A stretch of DNA of 64,000 nucleotides. Source: Pseudomonas sp. Irchel 3E13. Lineage in GTDB: Bacteria; Pseudomonadota; Gammaproteobacteria; Pseudomonadales; Pseudomonadaceae. A program made the translations under genes and the position numbers. Numbering within the stretch: position 1 is the first letter of the stretch; the number at the start of each line of letters is the position of its first letter. The notes beneath the pieces are model-generated. The model was not told the origin of the DNA, made no database searches, and saw only the letters and a list, made by a program, of their open reading frames with translations. Of this stretch, positions 7,402-16,199 are shown piece by piece. The stretch covers positions 124,001 through 188,000 of the forward strand of contig NZ_FYDX01000013.1 of the NCBI RefSeq assembly GCF_900187455.1, written 5' to 3'.

Positions 7402-8940
7402 ATGACCACCGAAATCCCCCGCCGCACCGTGCTCAAAGCCACTGCCATCACCGCCGGCATCGGCCTGCTCGGCCGCTTCGCCAGCGTCCAGGCCGGCGAT
7501 CTGTCCGCCAGCGACTACCAATCCCTCGATGCCTGGGCCATGGCCGAGGCCGTGCGCAAGGGCGAGCTTTCGCCGGAAACCCTGCTCAACGCGGCCCTGG
7601 CCCGCCACGCGCTGGTCAACCCCAAGGTGCAGGCGGTGAACATGCTGCACGAGGACTACGCCCGCAACCTGCTGGCCCAGCGCCGCGCCGCCGGCCATCA
7701 GGCCCAAGGCGCGCTCGCCGGGGTGCCGCTGCTGCTCAAGGACCTCAACACCTACCTGCAAGGCACGACCACCAGCAACGGCAGCCGCCTGTTCAAGGAC
7801 GCGCCGCCCGCACCGTTCACCAGCACCCTGATCGCCCGTTACGAGCGGGCCGGCGCGGTGCCGTTCGGCAAGACCACCTGCCCGGAATTCGGCCTGACCA
7901 CCACCACCGAATCCCTGGCCTGGGGTCTGACCCGCAACCCGTGGAATCTCGGCCACAGCGCCGGCGGCTCATCCGGTGGCGCCGCCTCGGCGGTAGCGGC
8001 GGGCATTGTGCCGGTGGCCCACGCCACCGACGGCGGCGGCTCGATCCGTATCCCGGCGTCTTATTGCGGCCTGGTCGGGCTGAAGCCCGGCCGCTACCGC
8101 ACCCCCAGCGGCCCGGCGCATTTCGAGGGCTGGTTCGGCGCCAGTGTCGGCAATGTGGTGTCGCGCAGCGTGCGTGACACAGCGCTGTTCCTCGACGCCG
8201 GTCACGGTCATGAGCCCGGCAGCGCTTACTGGGCTGCGCCGGTGGAACGCCCCTACGTCGAGGAACTGCGCCGCGATCCAGGCAAGCTGCGCATCGCCGT
8301 GGTCCGCCAGTCGTTGACCGGTGCACCGCTGGATCCTGCAATCGCCGCAACCCTGGAGCAGACCATCAAGCAATTGCTCGGCCTTGGTCATGAGGTGGAA
8401 GAGCTGAACCTCGGCATCGACCCACGGCAACTGTTCGGCGCCCACGGCGCGGTGATCGGCACTGCGTTGCTGAGCCTGGTCCATGACCGCGAGCAAGCGC
8501 TGGGCCGCGCCGCCACTCCTCAGGATCTGGAGCAGATCACCCAGGTGGTGCTGGAACGGGCCAAGGGAGCCAACGGCGAAGCGCTGTACCGCGCCCGACA
8601 ATCGTTCGAAGACATCGGCGCGGCGATGGAAAAGCACTTCGAACGCTTTGACCTGATCCTCTCGCCGGTCACCGCCAACCTGACCCCTGAAATGGGCCTG
8701 CTGACCCTCGACCAGGGCTGGGACAGCTACGCCCACCGGGCCATGGGCAGCGCCGGCTTCACCGTGCTCGCCAACGTCAGCGGCCAGCCGGCGATTTCCC
8801 TGCCGCTGGGCATGAGCGACAGCGGCTTACCGGTGGGCATGATGTTTACCGCGCGGCTGGGCGGAGAAGACGGGTTGCTGCGGATTGCCAGCCAGTTGGA
8901 GCAGGACCGGCCTTGGGTGGGGCGGCGGGCGGTGATGTAG
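7402..8940 (+). CDS. Tat-exported amidase (amidase-signature family)
   Basis: A 512-residue amidase-signature hydrolase. The N-terminus 'IPRRTVLKATAITAGIG' is a twin-arginine signal, so the enzyme should act folded in the periplasm. The Lys-cisSer-Ser triad is visible: Lys in 'LLLKDLNTY' (about 113), cis-Ser in 'SAGGSSGGAAS' (about 191), and nucleophile Ser in 'DGGGSIRIP' (about 214). The length is normal for the family. The start is the ATG at 7402 after AAGG; an upstream in-frame ATG at 7354 would bury the Tat signal. It lies between the chemoreceptor and the flavoprotein genes; an exported hydrolase releasing the pathway substrate from an amide (or ester) conjugate would fit, but the substrate is not known. 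Confidence 0.88.
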   Translation: MTTEIPRRTVLKATAITAGIGLLGRFASVQAGDLSASDYQSLDAWAMAEAVRKGELSPETLLNAALARHALVNPKVQAVNMLHEDYARNLLAQRRAAGHQAQGALAGVPLLLKDLNTYLQGTTTSNGSRLFKDAPPAPFTSTLIARYERAGAVPFGKTTCPEFGLTTTTESLAWGLTRNPWNLGHSAGGSSGGAASAVAAGIVPVAHATDGGGSIRIPASYCGLVGLKPGRYRTPSGPAHFEGWFGASVGNVVSRSVRDTALFLDAGHGHEPGSAYWAAPVERPYVEELRRDPGKLRIAVVRQSLTGAPLDPAIAATLEQTIKQLLGLGHEVEELNLGIDPRQLFGAHGAVIGTALLSLVHDREQALGRAATPQDLEQITQVVLERAKGANGEALYRARQSFEDIGAAMEKHFERFDLILSPVTANLTPEMGLLTLDQGWDSYAHRAMGSAGFTVLANVSGQPAISLPLGMSDSGLPVGMMFTARLGGEDGLLRIASQLEQDRPWVGRRAVM

Positions 8941-8953
8941 AACTGAGTGGACC

Positions 8954-8973
8954 ATCGCGAGCTTGCTCGCGAT
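8954..8973. repeat. Single REP half-element
   Basis: ATCGCGAGCTTGCTCGCGAT, a perfect 9-2-9 palindrome 13 bases after the amidase stop. It has the same core as the REP pair at 7305 and is probably a transcript-end structure. Confidence 0.7.
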
Positions 8974-9092
8974 AAGGCCCACCTAGTCCGCTTTGACGAT
9001 GATCCCCACCCCGCCACCCGCTGAAGATGGAATCAGCCGCCGGCCGCACACGCCGCCGGCCTTTCCTGACCTCAGCTAATGGCATAACAACA

Positions 9093-10805
9093 ATGACGGC
9101 TCAAGTTCAGTCTCAATCCGCCTACGACGTGATCGTCGTCGGCTCGGGCGCGGGTGCGATGACTTCGGCGGTGTTTCTCGCCGATCACGGCCTGCGTGTC
9201 CTGATCGTGGAAAAAAGCGACAAGTACGGCGGCACTTCGGCGATCTCCGGCGGCGGCATCTGGATCCCCAACAATCACTATTTCGCTCGCCACGGCGGCA
9301 ACGACAGCCGCGAGCTGGCACGCACCTACCTGCAAGCATCCGCCGGCGAGCACGTCGAACCGGCCCGCCTCGAAGCCTATCTCGACAACGCGCCGAAGAT
9401 GATCGAAGCACTCACGCGCAACAGCCGTGTGCGCTACGCGGTGGCGGCGAAATACCCGGATTACTACCCGCACCTGCCCGGCTCGCTGCCCGGCGGGCGG
9501 ACCCTCGACCCGGAGTTGTTCGACACCAGCCTGCTCGAAGACGAACTGGACAACCTGCGCAAGCCATCGCCCTCGACCCTGCTGATGGGCCGCATCGCCT
9601 GGACCGCGCGCCATGCGCACAAGGCCATGGCCCGCAGCTTCGGCTGGCGGTTGCTGGTGCTCGGCCTGATGCTGCGCTACAAGCTCGATTTCAAATGGCG
9701 TAAGAAAAGCAAATACGACCGCCGCGCCGCCCTCGGCAGTTCGCTGGTGGCGTCGTTGCGCCGCTCGCTGATGGACCGCCAGGTGCCGCTGTGGCTCAAC
9801 ACCGATTTCCGCGAGCTGCTGATGGAAGACGGCAAGGTCGCCGGTATCGTGGTCAATCGCGACGGCCAGGAAATTCGCATCGCCGCTCGCCACGGGGTGA
9901 TCTTCGGCTCCGGTGGTTTCGAGCAGAACCAGGCCCTGCGTGAACAGTACCTGCCCAAACCGACCCAGATGACCTGGAGCGCCACGCCGCCCGGCAACAA
10001 CACGGGTGCGGCGCTGTTGGCCGGGATGAAAGAAGGCGCCGCCACCGCGCTGATGGATTGGGCCTGGTGGGCGCCGACCATCGCCGTGCCGGGGGAGGAC
10101 AAGCCCCGCGGGATCTTCGCCGAGCGCGCCTTCCCCGGCGCCATCGTGGTCAACGGCCAGGGCCGGCGTTTCGTCAACGAGGCCGCGCCGTATCTGGAAT
10201 TCGTCGATGCCATGCACCGCGACAATCAACAGAGCGGCGGGCGCAGCGTGCCGGCCTGGGTGATCTTCGATGCGCATTTCCGCTTTCACTACGCCATGGG
10301 CCCGCTGATGCCGGCCCAGGTCATGCCCGACAGTCGCTTGCGCAAGGAATGGCTGAACAACCTGTACTGGAAGGCCGACACCCTGGCCGATCTGGCCCGG
10401 CAGATCGGCGTCGATGCCGAGGGCCTGGCGTCCACCGCGAGCAAGGTCAACGACTACGCGCGCACCGGGGTCGATGTCGATTTCGACCGGGGCGGCAACG
10501 TCTTCGACCGCTATTACGGCGACTGCAATATCAAGCCCAACCCGTGCCTGGCGCCGCTGCGCAAAGGGCCGTTCTACGCCATGCGCCTGGACGCCGGCGA
10601 CATCGGCACCAAGGGTGGCCTCTTGACCAACGAGCATGCTCAGGTGGTGCGCGACGACGGCACGCCGATCCCCGGCCTGTACGCCATCGGCAACTGCTCG
10701 GCGTCGGTGATGGGCACCAGCTATCCGGGCGCCGGCGGCACCCTCGGCCCAGCCATGACCTTCGGTTATGTCGCCGCCAACCACCTGGCGAGGGCGGCCT
10801 CATGA
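9093..10805 (+). CDS. FAD-dependent 3-ketosteroid delta1-dehydrogenase-like flavoprotein
   Basis: A 570-residue flavoprotein of the succinate dehydrogenase/fumarate reductase superfamily. The N-terminal FAD motif is 'DVIVVGSGAGAMTSAVFLA', followed by 'GGTSAISGGGIWIPNN', a signature of 3-ketosteroid delta1-dehydrogenases (KstD). The end 'SYPGAGGTLGPAMTFGY' corresponds to the KstD region with the catalytic Tyr and Gly that polarise the 3-keto group. The length matches the family. It probably introduces a double bond next to a ring carbonyl. I chose the ATG at 9093; an upstream ATG at 9027 adds a non-conserved tail. Its stop overlaps the next start (ATGA). The true substrate, steroid or other cyclic ketone, cannot be read from sequence. 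Confidence 0.85.
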   Translation: MTAQVQSQSAYDVIVVGSGAGAMTSAVFLADHGLRVLIVEKSDKYGGTSAISGGGIWIPNNHYFARHGGNDSRELARTYLQASAGEHVEPARLEAYLDNAPKMIEALTRNSRVRYAVAAKYPDYYPHLPGSLPGGRTLDPELFDTSLLEDELDNLRKPSPSTLLMGRIAWTARHAHKAMARSFGWRLLVLGLMLRYKLDFKWRKKSKYDRRAALGSSLVASLRRSLMDRQVPLWLNTDFRELLMEDGKVAGIVVNRDGQEIRIAARHGVIFGSGGFEQNQALREQYLPKPTQMTWSATPPGNNTGAALLAGMKEGAATALMDWAWWAPTIAVPGEDKPRGIFAERAFPGAIVVNGQGRRFVNEAAPYLEFVDAMHRDNQQSGGRSVPAWVIFDAHFRFHYAMGPLMPAQVMPDSRLRKEWLNNLYWKADTLADLARQIGVDAEGLASTASKVNDYARTGVDVDFDRGGNVFDRYYGDCNIKPNPCLAPLRKGPFYAMRLDAGDIGTKGGLLTNEHAQVVRDDGTPIPGLYAIGNCSASVMGTSYPGAGGTLGPAMTFGYVAANHLARAAS

Positions 10806-12493
10806 GCACCGAAAAGGGATGCGTGACACCGATCCTGCCGCCGTTGCAGGTGGACGGTCGTTCGGCACTGAAGTGGGACGCACAATGCGAAGTGCTGGTG
10901 CTCGGCTGGGGCGCGGCCGGTGCCTGCGCCGCCTTGCAGGCGCGGGCCGAAGGCGCCGATGTGCTGGTGGCCGATCGTTTCTGCGGTGGTGGTGCCAGCG
11001 CCAAGAGCGGCGGCGTGGTGTACGCCGGCGGTGGCACTCGCCAGCAGCGCGCCGCCGGCTACAACGACAGCCCGCAAGCCATGTTCGATTACCTCAAGCA
11101 TGAAACCCAGGGCGTGATCAGCGATGAAACCCTGCGGCGTTTCTGCGATGACAGCGTGACCAACCTCGAATGGCTGGAAAGCCATGGCGCGCCGTACTCC
11201 CACGAAGTCCCGCCAGGCGGCAAGACCTCCTACCCGCAGGACGGTTATTACCTGTACTACTCCGGCAACGAGCTGGTGCCGCTCTACGGCGGCGCCAATC
11301 CGCCGGCCCCGCGCGGTCACCGCACCGCCGGCAAGGGCCAGTGCGGCGCGGTGCTCTATGCCCACCTGAAAAGCGCGTGCCTCAAGGCCGGGGTGCGCAC
11401 GCTGCTGCAGGCGGCGGCCAAACGCCTGGTGCTCGACGGCAGCGGCCGGGTGATCGGCGCCGAATTCTGGCGCCTGCCGCCGGGCAGCGAGCAGGCCATG
11501 CTGCATGCGAAATGGATCGAACGCGCCGAGCGCTTGCAGAATTTCGCGCCTGGCTACTGCGACAAACTGCGCCAGCGCGCCAGCAAGCTGGAGCGCGATT
11601 TCGCCCGGCCGGTGCTGGTGCATGCGAGCAAGGCGGTGATCCTCAGCACCGGCGGTTTCATCTTCAACCGCGAGCTGATCGCCCAGCACGCGCCGAAATT
11701 CCGCCGCAACTTCAAGGTCGGCGCCACCGGCTGTGACGGCAGCGGCCTGCGCCTGGGGCTCAGTGTCGGCGCCGCCAGTGATCGTCTGGAACGGGTCTCG
11801 GCCTGGCGCTTCATCAACCCGCCGTACAGTTGGCACAAGGGCATCGTGGTCAACACCGAGGGCCGGCGTTTCTGCAACGAAGAAGTCTACGGCGCCACCC
11901 TCGGCCAGCCGTTGATGGAAGAGCAGGGCGGGCGCGCCTGGCTGGTGCTGGATGCGCCGCTGCGCTGGAAGGCCATCCGCGAAGCGCTGTTCGGCGGCTA
12001 CTGGTGGTTCCAGAGCGTGCCGGCCCTGGCGTTGATGCTGCTCAAGGTGCGCAAGGGCAAAAGCCTCGATGAACTGGCCCGGGTCACCGGGATGAATGCG
12101 GCGGTCTTGCGCGAGTCGGTCCAGGCCAACAATGCCGCGGCCCGTGGAGAGGCCGGCGATCCGTTCGGCAAATCCCGCGGTGGGCGCCGGGCCTTGGAGA
12201 AAGGCCCGTTCCAGGCTTGCGACATTTCCGTGGGCAACCCGATCTTCCCGCTGGGCGCGCTGACCCTCGGCGGCCTGCGGGTCGATGAACAGAGTGGCGC
12301 GGTGCTGGACGTCGCCGCGCAACCAATTCCCGGTTTGTACGCCGCCGGCCGTGCCGCGGTGGGGATTCCTTCGCACTTGTATATCAGCGGCCTGTCGCTG
12401 GCCGATTGCGTGTTCTCCGGCCGTCGCGCCGGACAGGCCGCGGCCCGCGAAACCCTGAGCCAACCACAACTTGCCGACGAGGCCAGCGCATGA
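10802..12493 (+). CDS. FAD-binding dehydrogenase, ketosteroid-dehydrogenase/fumarate-reductase-like
   Basis: A 563-residue flavoprotein with FAD motif 'EVLVLGWGAAGACAALQA' and 'GGGASAKSGGVVYAGGGT' near residue 60, a pattern like the delta4(5)-forming 3-oxosteroid dehydrogenase branch. The end 'GLYAAGRAAVGIPSHLY' is the C-terminal FAD-binding strand. Unlike fumarate reductases it has no heme or FMN domain and no signal peptide. It overlaps the KstD-like gene before it and the SDR after it by 4 bp each, so the three should be made together. It probably acts on the same ring system as its neighbour, at another position. The assignment to the steroid branch is inference. Confidence 0.8.
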   Translation: MSTEKGCVTPILPPLQVDGRSALKWDAQCEVLVLGWGAAGACAALQARAEGADVLVADRFCGGGASAKSGGVVYAGGGTRQQRAAGYNDSPQAMFDYLKHETQGVISDETLRRFCDDSVTNLEWLESHGAPYSHEVPPGGKTSYPQDGYYLYYSGNELVPLYGGANPPAPRGHRTAGKGQCGAVLYAHLKSACLKAGVRTLLQAAAKRLVLDGSGRVIGAEFWRLPPGSEQAMLHAKWIERAERLQNFAPGYCDKLRQRASKLERDFARPVLVHASKAVILSTGGFIFNRELIAQHAPKFRRNFKVGATGCDGSGLRLGLSVGAASDRLERVSAWRFINPPYSWHKGIVVNTEGRRFCNEEVYGATLGQPLMEEQGGRAWLVLDAPLRWKAIREALFGGYWWFQSVPALALMLLKVRKGKSLDELARVTGMNAAVLRESVQANNAAARGEAGDPFGKSRGGRRALEKGPFQACDISVGNPIFPLGALTLGGLRVDEQSGAVLDVAAQPIPGLYAAGRAAVGIPSHLYISGLSLADCVFSGRRAGQAAARETLSQPQLADEASA

Positions 12494-13269
12494 CTGAGCT
12501 ACGACAGAAAATACCCGGTCGGGTCCACGACAAGATCGCCCTGGTCACCGGCGGCGCCAAGGGCATTGGACGCGCCAGCGTGCGCCTGCTGGCACGGGAA
12601 GGCGCCCGTGTGGTGATTGCCGATATCGACGTGGCCGCGGGTCAGGCCCTGGCCGCCGAAATCGGCGACGCCGCGCTGTTCCTCCGCCATGACGCCGGCA
12701 GCGAAGCGGGCTGGCAGCAACTGATGGCTGAGGTTCGCGAGCGCTTCGGGCGGCTGGATATCCTGGTCAACAACGCCGGCATCCTGATCGCCGGCACGAT
12801 CGAGGAAACCTCGCTGGAGGACTGGCACCGGCTGATGCGGGTCAACGCCGACAGCGTGTTTCTTGGCTGTCGCGAGGCTATCGGGCTGATGAAGGCCGGC
12901 GGTGGCTCGATCATCAACCTGTCGTCCATCGCCGCCCTGGCCGGACGCGACGATTACCTGGCCTATAGCGCCTCGAAAGGCGCGGTGGCGGCGCTGACCC
13001 GTTCGGTGGCGGCGTTCTGTCGGCGTCGCAAGTACCGGATTCGCTGCAACAGCCTGCACCCGGACGGCGTGCTGACCGACATGACCAGCGGCGGCTTCCC
13101 GGCCGGCCTCGACCCGGAGCGCCTGACCATCGACAGCGACCCGATGAACCGCATGTGCCGGCCGGAAGACGTCGCCGCCAGCGTGCTGTTCCTCGCCAGC
13201 GACGAGGCACGGGCGGTGAACGGTGTCGAGTTGCGGGTGGACAGCGGGCAGATGGTGATGAGTATCTGA
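12490..13269 (+). CDS. Short-chain dehydrogenase/reductase, hydroxysteroid-dehydrogenase-like
   Basis: A 259-residue classical SDR. The NAD(P) loop is 'TGGAKGIGRAS' (about 21) and Asp in 'IADIDV' after beta-2 favours NAD+. 'NNAG' lies near 92, the catalytic Ser in 'INLSSIAAL' (about 142) and Tyr/Lys in 'YSASKGA' (about 157). The segment 'RCNSLHPDGVLTDM' resembles cyclopentanol and hydroxysteroid dehydrogenases. It is the last gene of the overlapping trio and probably oxidises a ring hydroxyl to the ketone used by the two flavoproteins. Start is the ATG in the ATGA overlap. Confidence 0.88.
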   Translation: MTELRQKIPGRVHDKIALVTGGAKGIGRASVRLLAREGARVVIADIDVAAGQALAAEIGDAALFLRHDAGSEAGWQQLMAEVRERFGRLDILVNNAGILIAGTIEETSLEDWHRLMRVNADSVFLGCREAIGLMKAGGGSIINLSSIAALAGRDDYLAYSASKGAVAALTRSVAAFCRRRKYRIRCNSLHPDGVLTDMTSGGFPAGLDPERLTIDSDPMNRMCRPEDVAASVLFLASDEARAVNGVELRVDSGQMVMSI

Positions 13270-13297
13270 GGCCACCTGAATCAAGTTCGCCAAGAAC

Positions 13298-13321
13298 CCT
13301 CGATGCGTCACAGCGTCGAGG
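13298..13321. terminator. Hairpin between convergent SDR and RHS genes
   Basis: CCTCGATGC / GCGTCGAGG can form a 9-bp stem (one T-G pair) with a 6-base loop in the 60-bp gap between convergent genes. No T-run follows on either side, so its role as a terminator is tentative. Confidence 0.35.
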
Positions 13322-13329
13322 TGCCGCTA

Positions 13330-16032
13330 TCACATCGCTCCCGCTCTTTTTGGCGTCACCGCGGTTCTTCTCATGAACGCCTCTTCAGTCGCAGTAATAT
13401 GCGTTATGAACGCAGGCAGTATGGGGCCTTTGACTTGAACTTCTTTAGTTGCGTTATAGTTCTGCGCGTAGTCTTCAAGGGTCGCGCGGTACGCCTCGAT
13501 ATTGTATTGATACAGTGCTTCGCTGATTGCTTTTATCTCAGCCACAACACCCTTCTTGTTGGTAGCCTCGAAAGCAGTTTCAACGAAGCCTTTTTCGCTC
13601 ACAGCGGTACTCAGCACATAATGAGGGTGTTCCGCCGGGAGCGAGATTTTATATAAATGAAGCGGCTTCTGAACCTCCCTGGCATACCCGCCAATCATCT
13701 TCATTTCGAAATAGTATTTTCTGGCATCGCCAAACAGGTTTTTACCGGATATCTCGGCTCTGAAAGCATCGATGCCCTCAAGGTCCTGAGCCACGAATAT
13801 CGTGTCATCACCAAAAGCCTTGAGCACCCGCTCGGTATCATTGCCTCGAAACCCCCGAGCCAGAACCTCACTGGGCGGGGCCAGATCGACTCGAAAAAAA
13901 TCGACAGCTCTGCTTTCACTCGACCCACCAGGGGCTGCCGCTTCCGTGGCAGGTCGCGTTACTGACGGGAAAGGGATAACGGTACTTGAGCCTGACTGGG
14001 TATTTAAGTCGGGCTGGTTTTCCTTTTTTGTCGTCGGCTGGTTTACCGATCGAAGCATTCGTCCATCCGTATCGGTGTAACTGATCGGGTTGTTCAGGAC
14101 CATGCAAAACAGATTGAGCCCATCAATAACGCCCGCCGGGTCTGGATTTATCCAGCGACTTAACCACGGCGCATAATAGCGCAGGCCGTAGTAATACAAC
14201 CCGCTCGCGTCACGTTCTTTGCCTGAATACCGTACTGTTTTGTATTTTGCTTCGATGGCACTTTTCGCGGCCCACCAAGCGGTGCCGCCGTAAGGGTAAT
14301 AACTTTCCTGGCTGATAAGTTCGCCGGCTTGGCCCAATTCCAACGTCGCACTGCCCAGATGGTCACTCAGGCTGTAGCGCCATTGATCGTTATCAACCTT
14401 CTTGGGCCGCCCGCCTTCCCAGTGCAGCAAGCGCACGTCATTACGACCGGCCTCGGCAATCACCATATGCAACTGTTCGCCTGCCGTGCGCGTGTGAATC
14501 TCCAGCCCCGGCAGATAACGCACTTCACTCACCTGCTCGCCGCTGCGGGTTTTGGAACGGCGCACCTTGCGCACGCGACGGCCGCTGCTGTCATAGACAT
14601 AGGTTTCGACATCGTCATCCTGACCACCCGGCTCATCGCGCTGCACCTGAGTGACCTGGCGCAATTGGTTGCGGCTATCCCAGTGCATGACCTGCCCCGG
14701 CGCCAAAGCCTGTTGATTGCCATGGGCATCAAATGCCTTGGCAAAATCCATGGGCGCCCCCTCCTTGAACACGGCGCGGTTGCTGCGCTCGTCGACCACC
14801 ATGTCGCGGACATAGGCGTTGCCTGCGCCGGCATCGTGCTTGAGCCGGATCAGGTTGCCAGCGCAGTCATAGGTGTAGGTTTGGCTGTAGTTGCGCCAAC
14901 GACTGTCATCCACCGTGCCAAAGAGCTCCAGCTCCGGAAGACCCGGCCCCACGGTCTGGCTGGCACTTTCACGACCGGTAGCGCTGGTCAGTTGATAGAG
15001 CGTGTCATAGGTATAGAGACTCACTGCCTGAATACGCTGCCGGGCAAACCATTGCACCGGCTGGGCGAGATCTTCAATGCGCTGGATATTGCCTGCCGGG
15101 TCGAACTGGTAGTGCAAGTCCTGCAGCGTTTTGCCTCCCGCGCCTTGGGTCTTCAGGCTACACAGCAGGCCGTCCACCGGCGAATAACACGCGGTGGTGA
15201 TCGCATCATTGCCTGCCTGCTCAATTTCTATTTGGCCAGAGGCGTTGTAAGTCGTGTGTTTGAGCACCGCTACAGCGTCCAGCCAGGATGCACAGGTTTG
15301 GCCCAGGACATTGACCTTGAAACGCCGCACATGCTCAAGGGCATCGGTTTGCTCGACGACAGCGCCCAGCGCATCGTGACGCCAGCGGGTGGTGTAAGGG
15401 GTATCTTCCAGATCCGCTTCCGACTCAGGCCAGCGCGGAAGCGTCAGCGATTTGCAGAAGCGACGTGTTTCGGTCAGTGGCTGTGCGGCTAGCCCGAAAC
15501 GTTCATGCCATAAGCTGCCGGCGGGATCATCGTGGCGAATCAGTTGGCCGCAACGGTTATCACGCGCGTCCTCCTCGCTGGCTCCAGCATAGGTGAAGCG
15601 CTCCACACAATGCTCGACGACATCCTGGGGGCATTGTTCGAACACCTTCAACGGGCGCATGAGCTCATCGTAGTCGTGGCGTCGATGGGTTTCGCGGCCG
15701 TCCCAGCTCTCCCGCGGCAACCCGGCAGCGTCATTGCAGACCAGCCGCCAGCCGGCGTCGACACTCTCTGTCTGCAACACTTGCCCACTGAGGCTACAGA
15801 GCATGGCCTGGTTGGGTTGCACACCCGCCTGAACCTCTCTCAGCGCAAGTAGCCGCGGATCCCATTGTTGGTGTAGATGACCATTGACGTTGAACACCTG
15901 GCGATGGACGCGCTTGGCGACGACGTCTTCAACAGTCTGTCGGTAGTAAGCAATGGTACGAACCGATAGCCCGCGTGGATCAACGACCGTGAGAGAAGGG
16001 GTGTGCTGATGAAGGGATCTGGTCATGAGCAA
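13330..16032 (-). CDS. RHS repeat protein, TccC-like toxin component with possible ADP-ribosyltransferase C-terminus
   Basis: A 900-residue protein starting 'LHQHTPSLTVVDPRGL', as TccC/SepC-type C components of insecticidal Tc toxins do. YD-repeats follow ('YTYDCAGNLIRLKHD', 'YVYDSSGRRVRK'), ending at the RHS core 'GLRYYAPWLSRWINPDPAG' (about 630). The RHS shell normally encapsulates and cleaves off the variable C-terminus, here about 242 residues from 659. That tip has 'FFRVDLAPPSEVLARGF', very like the 'R-x-D-x-x-P-P-x-x-x-x-x-x-G-F' start of pertussis-type ADP-ribosyltransferases; the later Ser-Thr and Glu motifs are not clear. Base composition falls in the 3' third, typical of swapped RHS tips. 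No A or B Tc component and no immunity gene adjoin it. Confidence 0.82.
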   Translation of the reverse strand: MLMTRSLHQHTPSLTVVDPRGLSVRTIAYYRQTVEDVVAKRVHRQVFNVNGHLHQQWDPRLLALREVQAGVQPNQAMLCSLSGQVLQTESVDAGWRLVCNDAAGLPRESWDGRETHRRHDYDELMRPLKVFEQCPQDVVEHCVERFTYAGASEEDARDNRCGQLIRHDDPAGSLWHERFGLAAQPLTETRRFCKSLTLPRWPESEADLEDTPYTTRWRHDALGAVVEQTDALEHVRRFKVNVLGQTCASWLDAVAVLKHTTYNASGQIEIEQAGNDAITTACYSPVDGLLCSLKTQGAGGKTLQDLHYQFDPAGNIQRIEDLAQPVQWFARQRIQAVSLYTYDTLYQLTSATGRESASQTVGPGLPELELFGTVDDSRWRNYSQTYTYDCAGNLIRLKHDAGAGNAYVRDMVVDERSNRAVFKEGAPMDFAKAFDAHGNQQALAPGQVMHWDSRNQLRQVTQVQRDEPGGQDDDVETYVYDSSGRRVRKVRRSKTRSGEQVSEVRYLPGLEIHTRTAGEQLHMVIAEAGRNDVRLLHWEGGRPKKVDNDQWRYSLSDHLGSATLELGQAGELISQESYYPYGGTAWWAAKSAIEAKYKTVRYSGKERDASGLYYYGLRYYAPWLSRWINPDPAGVIDGLNLFCMVLNNPISYTDTDGRMLRSVNQPTTKKENQPDLNTQSGSSTVIPFPSVTRPATEAAAPGGSSESRAVDFFRVDLAPPSEVLARGFRGNDTERVLKAFGDDTIFVAQDLEGIDAFRAEISGKNLFGDARKYYFEMKMIGGYAREVQKPLHLYKISLPAEHPHYVLSTAVSEKGFVETAFEATNKKGVVAEIKAISEALYQYNIEAYRATLEDYAQNYNATKEVQVKGPILPAFITHITATEEAFMRRTAVTPKRAGAM

Positions 16033-16199
16033 GTCTCAACGGATCAGGCGGCGATCGGGTGATTGAAACGGTTCGGATACAGCGCCACCCAAGCGGGACT
16101 TTTTACAAGTAAAGCCAACACCGCAGGCGAGGGGCCTTTCGCCTTAGATCAAATCGAAATCTTGATGACGCGCGTACGCTCGCTCCATCAGCAGAGCCG

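Noticed and set aside
7305..8973. Repeated palindromes considered as a CRISPR or phage att array
   Set aside because: Only two or three copies, facing orientation and the GTAGGAGCGAGCTTGCTCGCGA core identify them as Pseudomonas REPs; no regular spacers or cas genes.
9072..12469. Two long minus-strand frames (570 and 567 codons) opposite the flavoproteins
   Set aside because: Antisense shadows in the third-position-GC frame; plus-strand flavoproteins have all family motifs.
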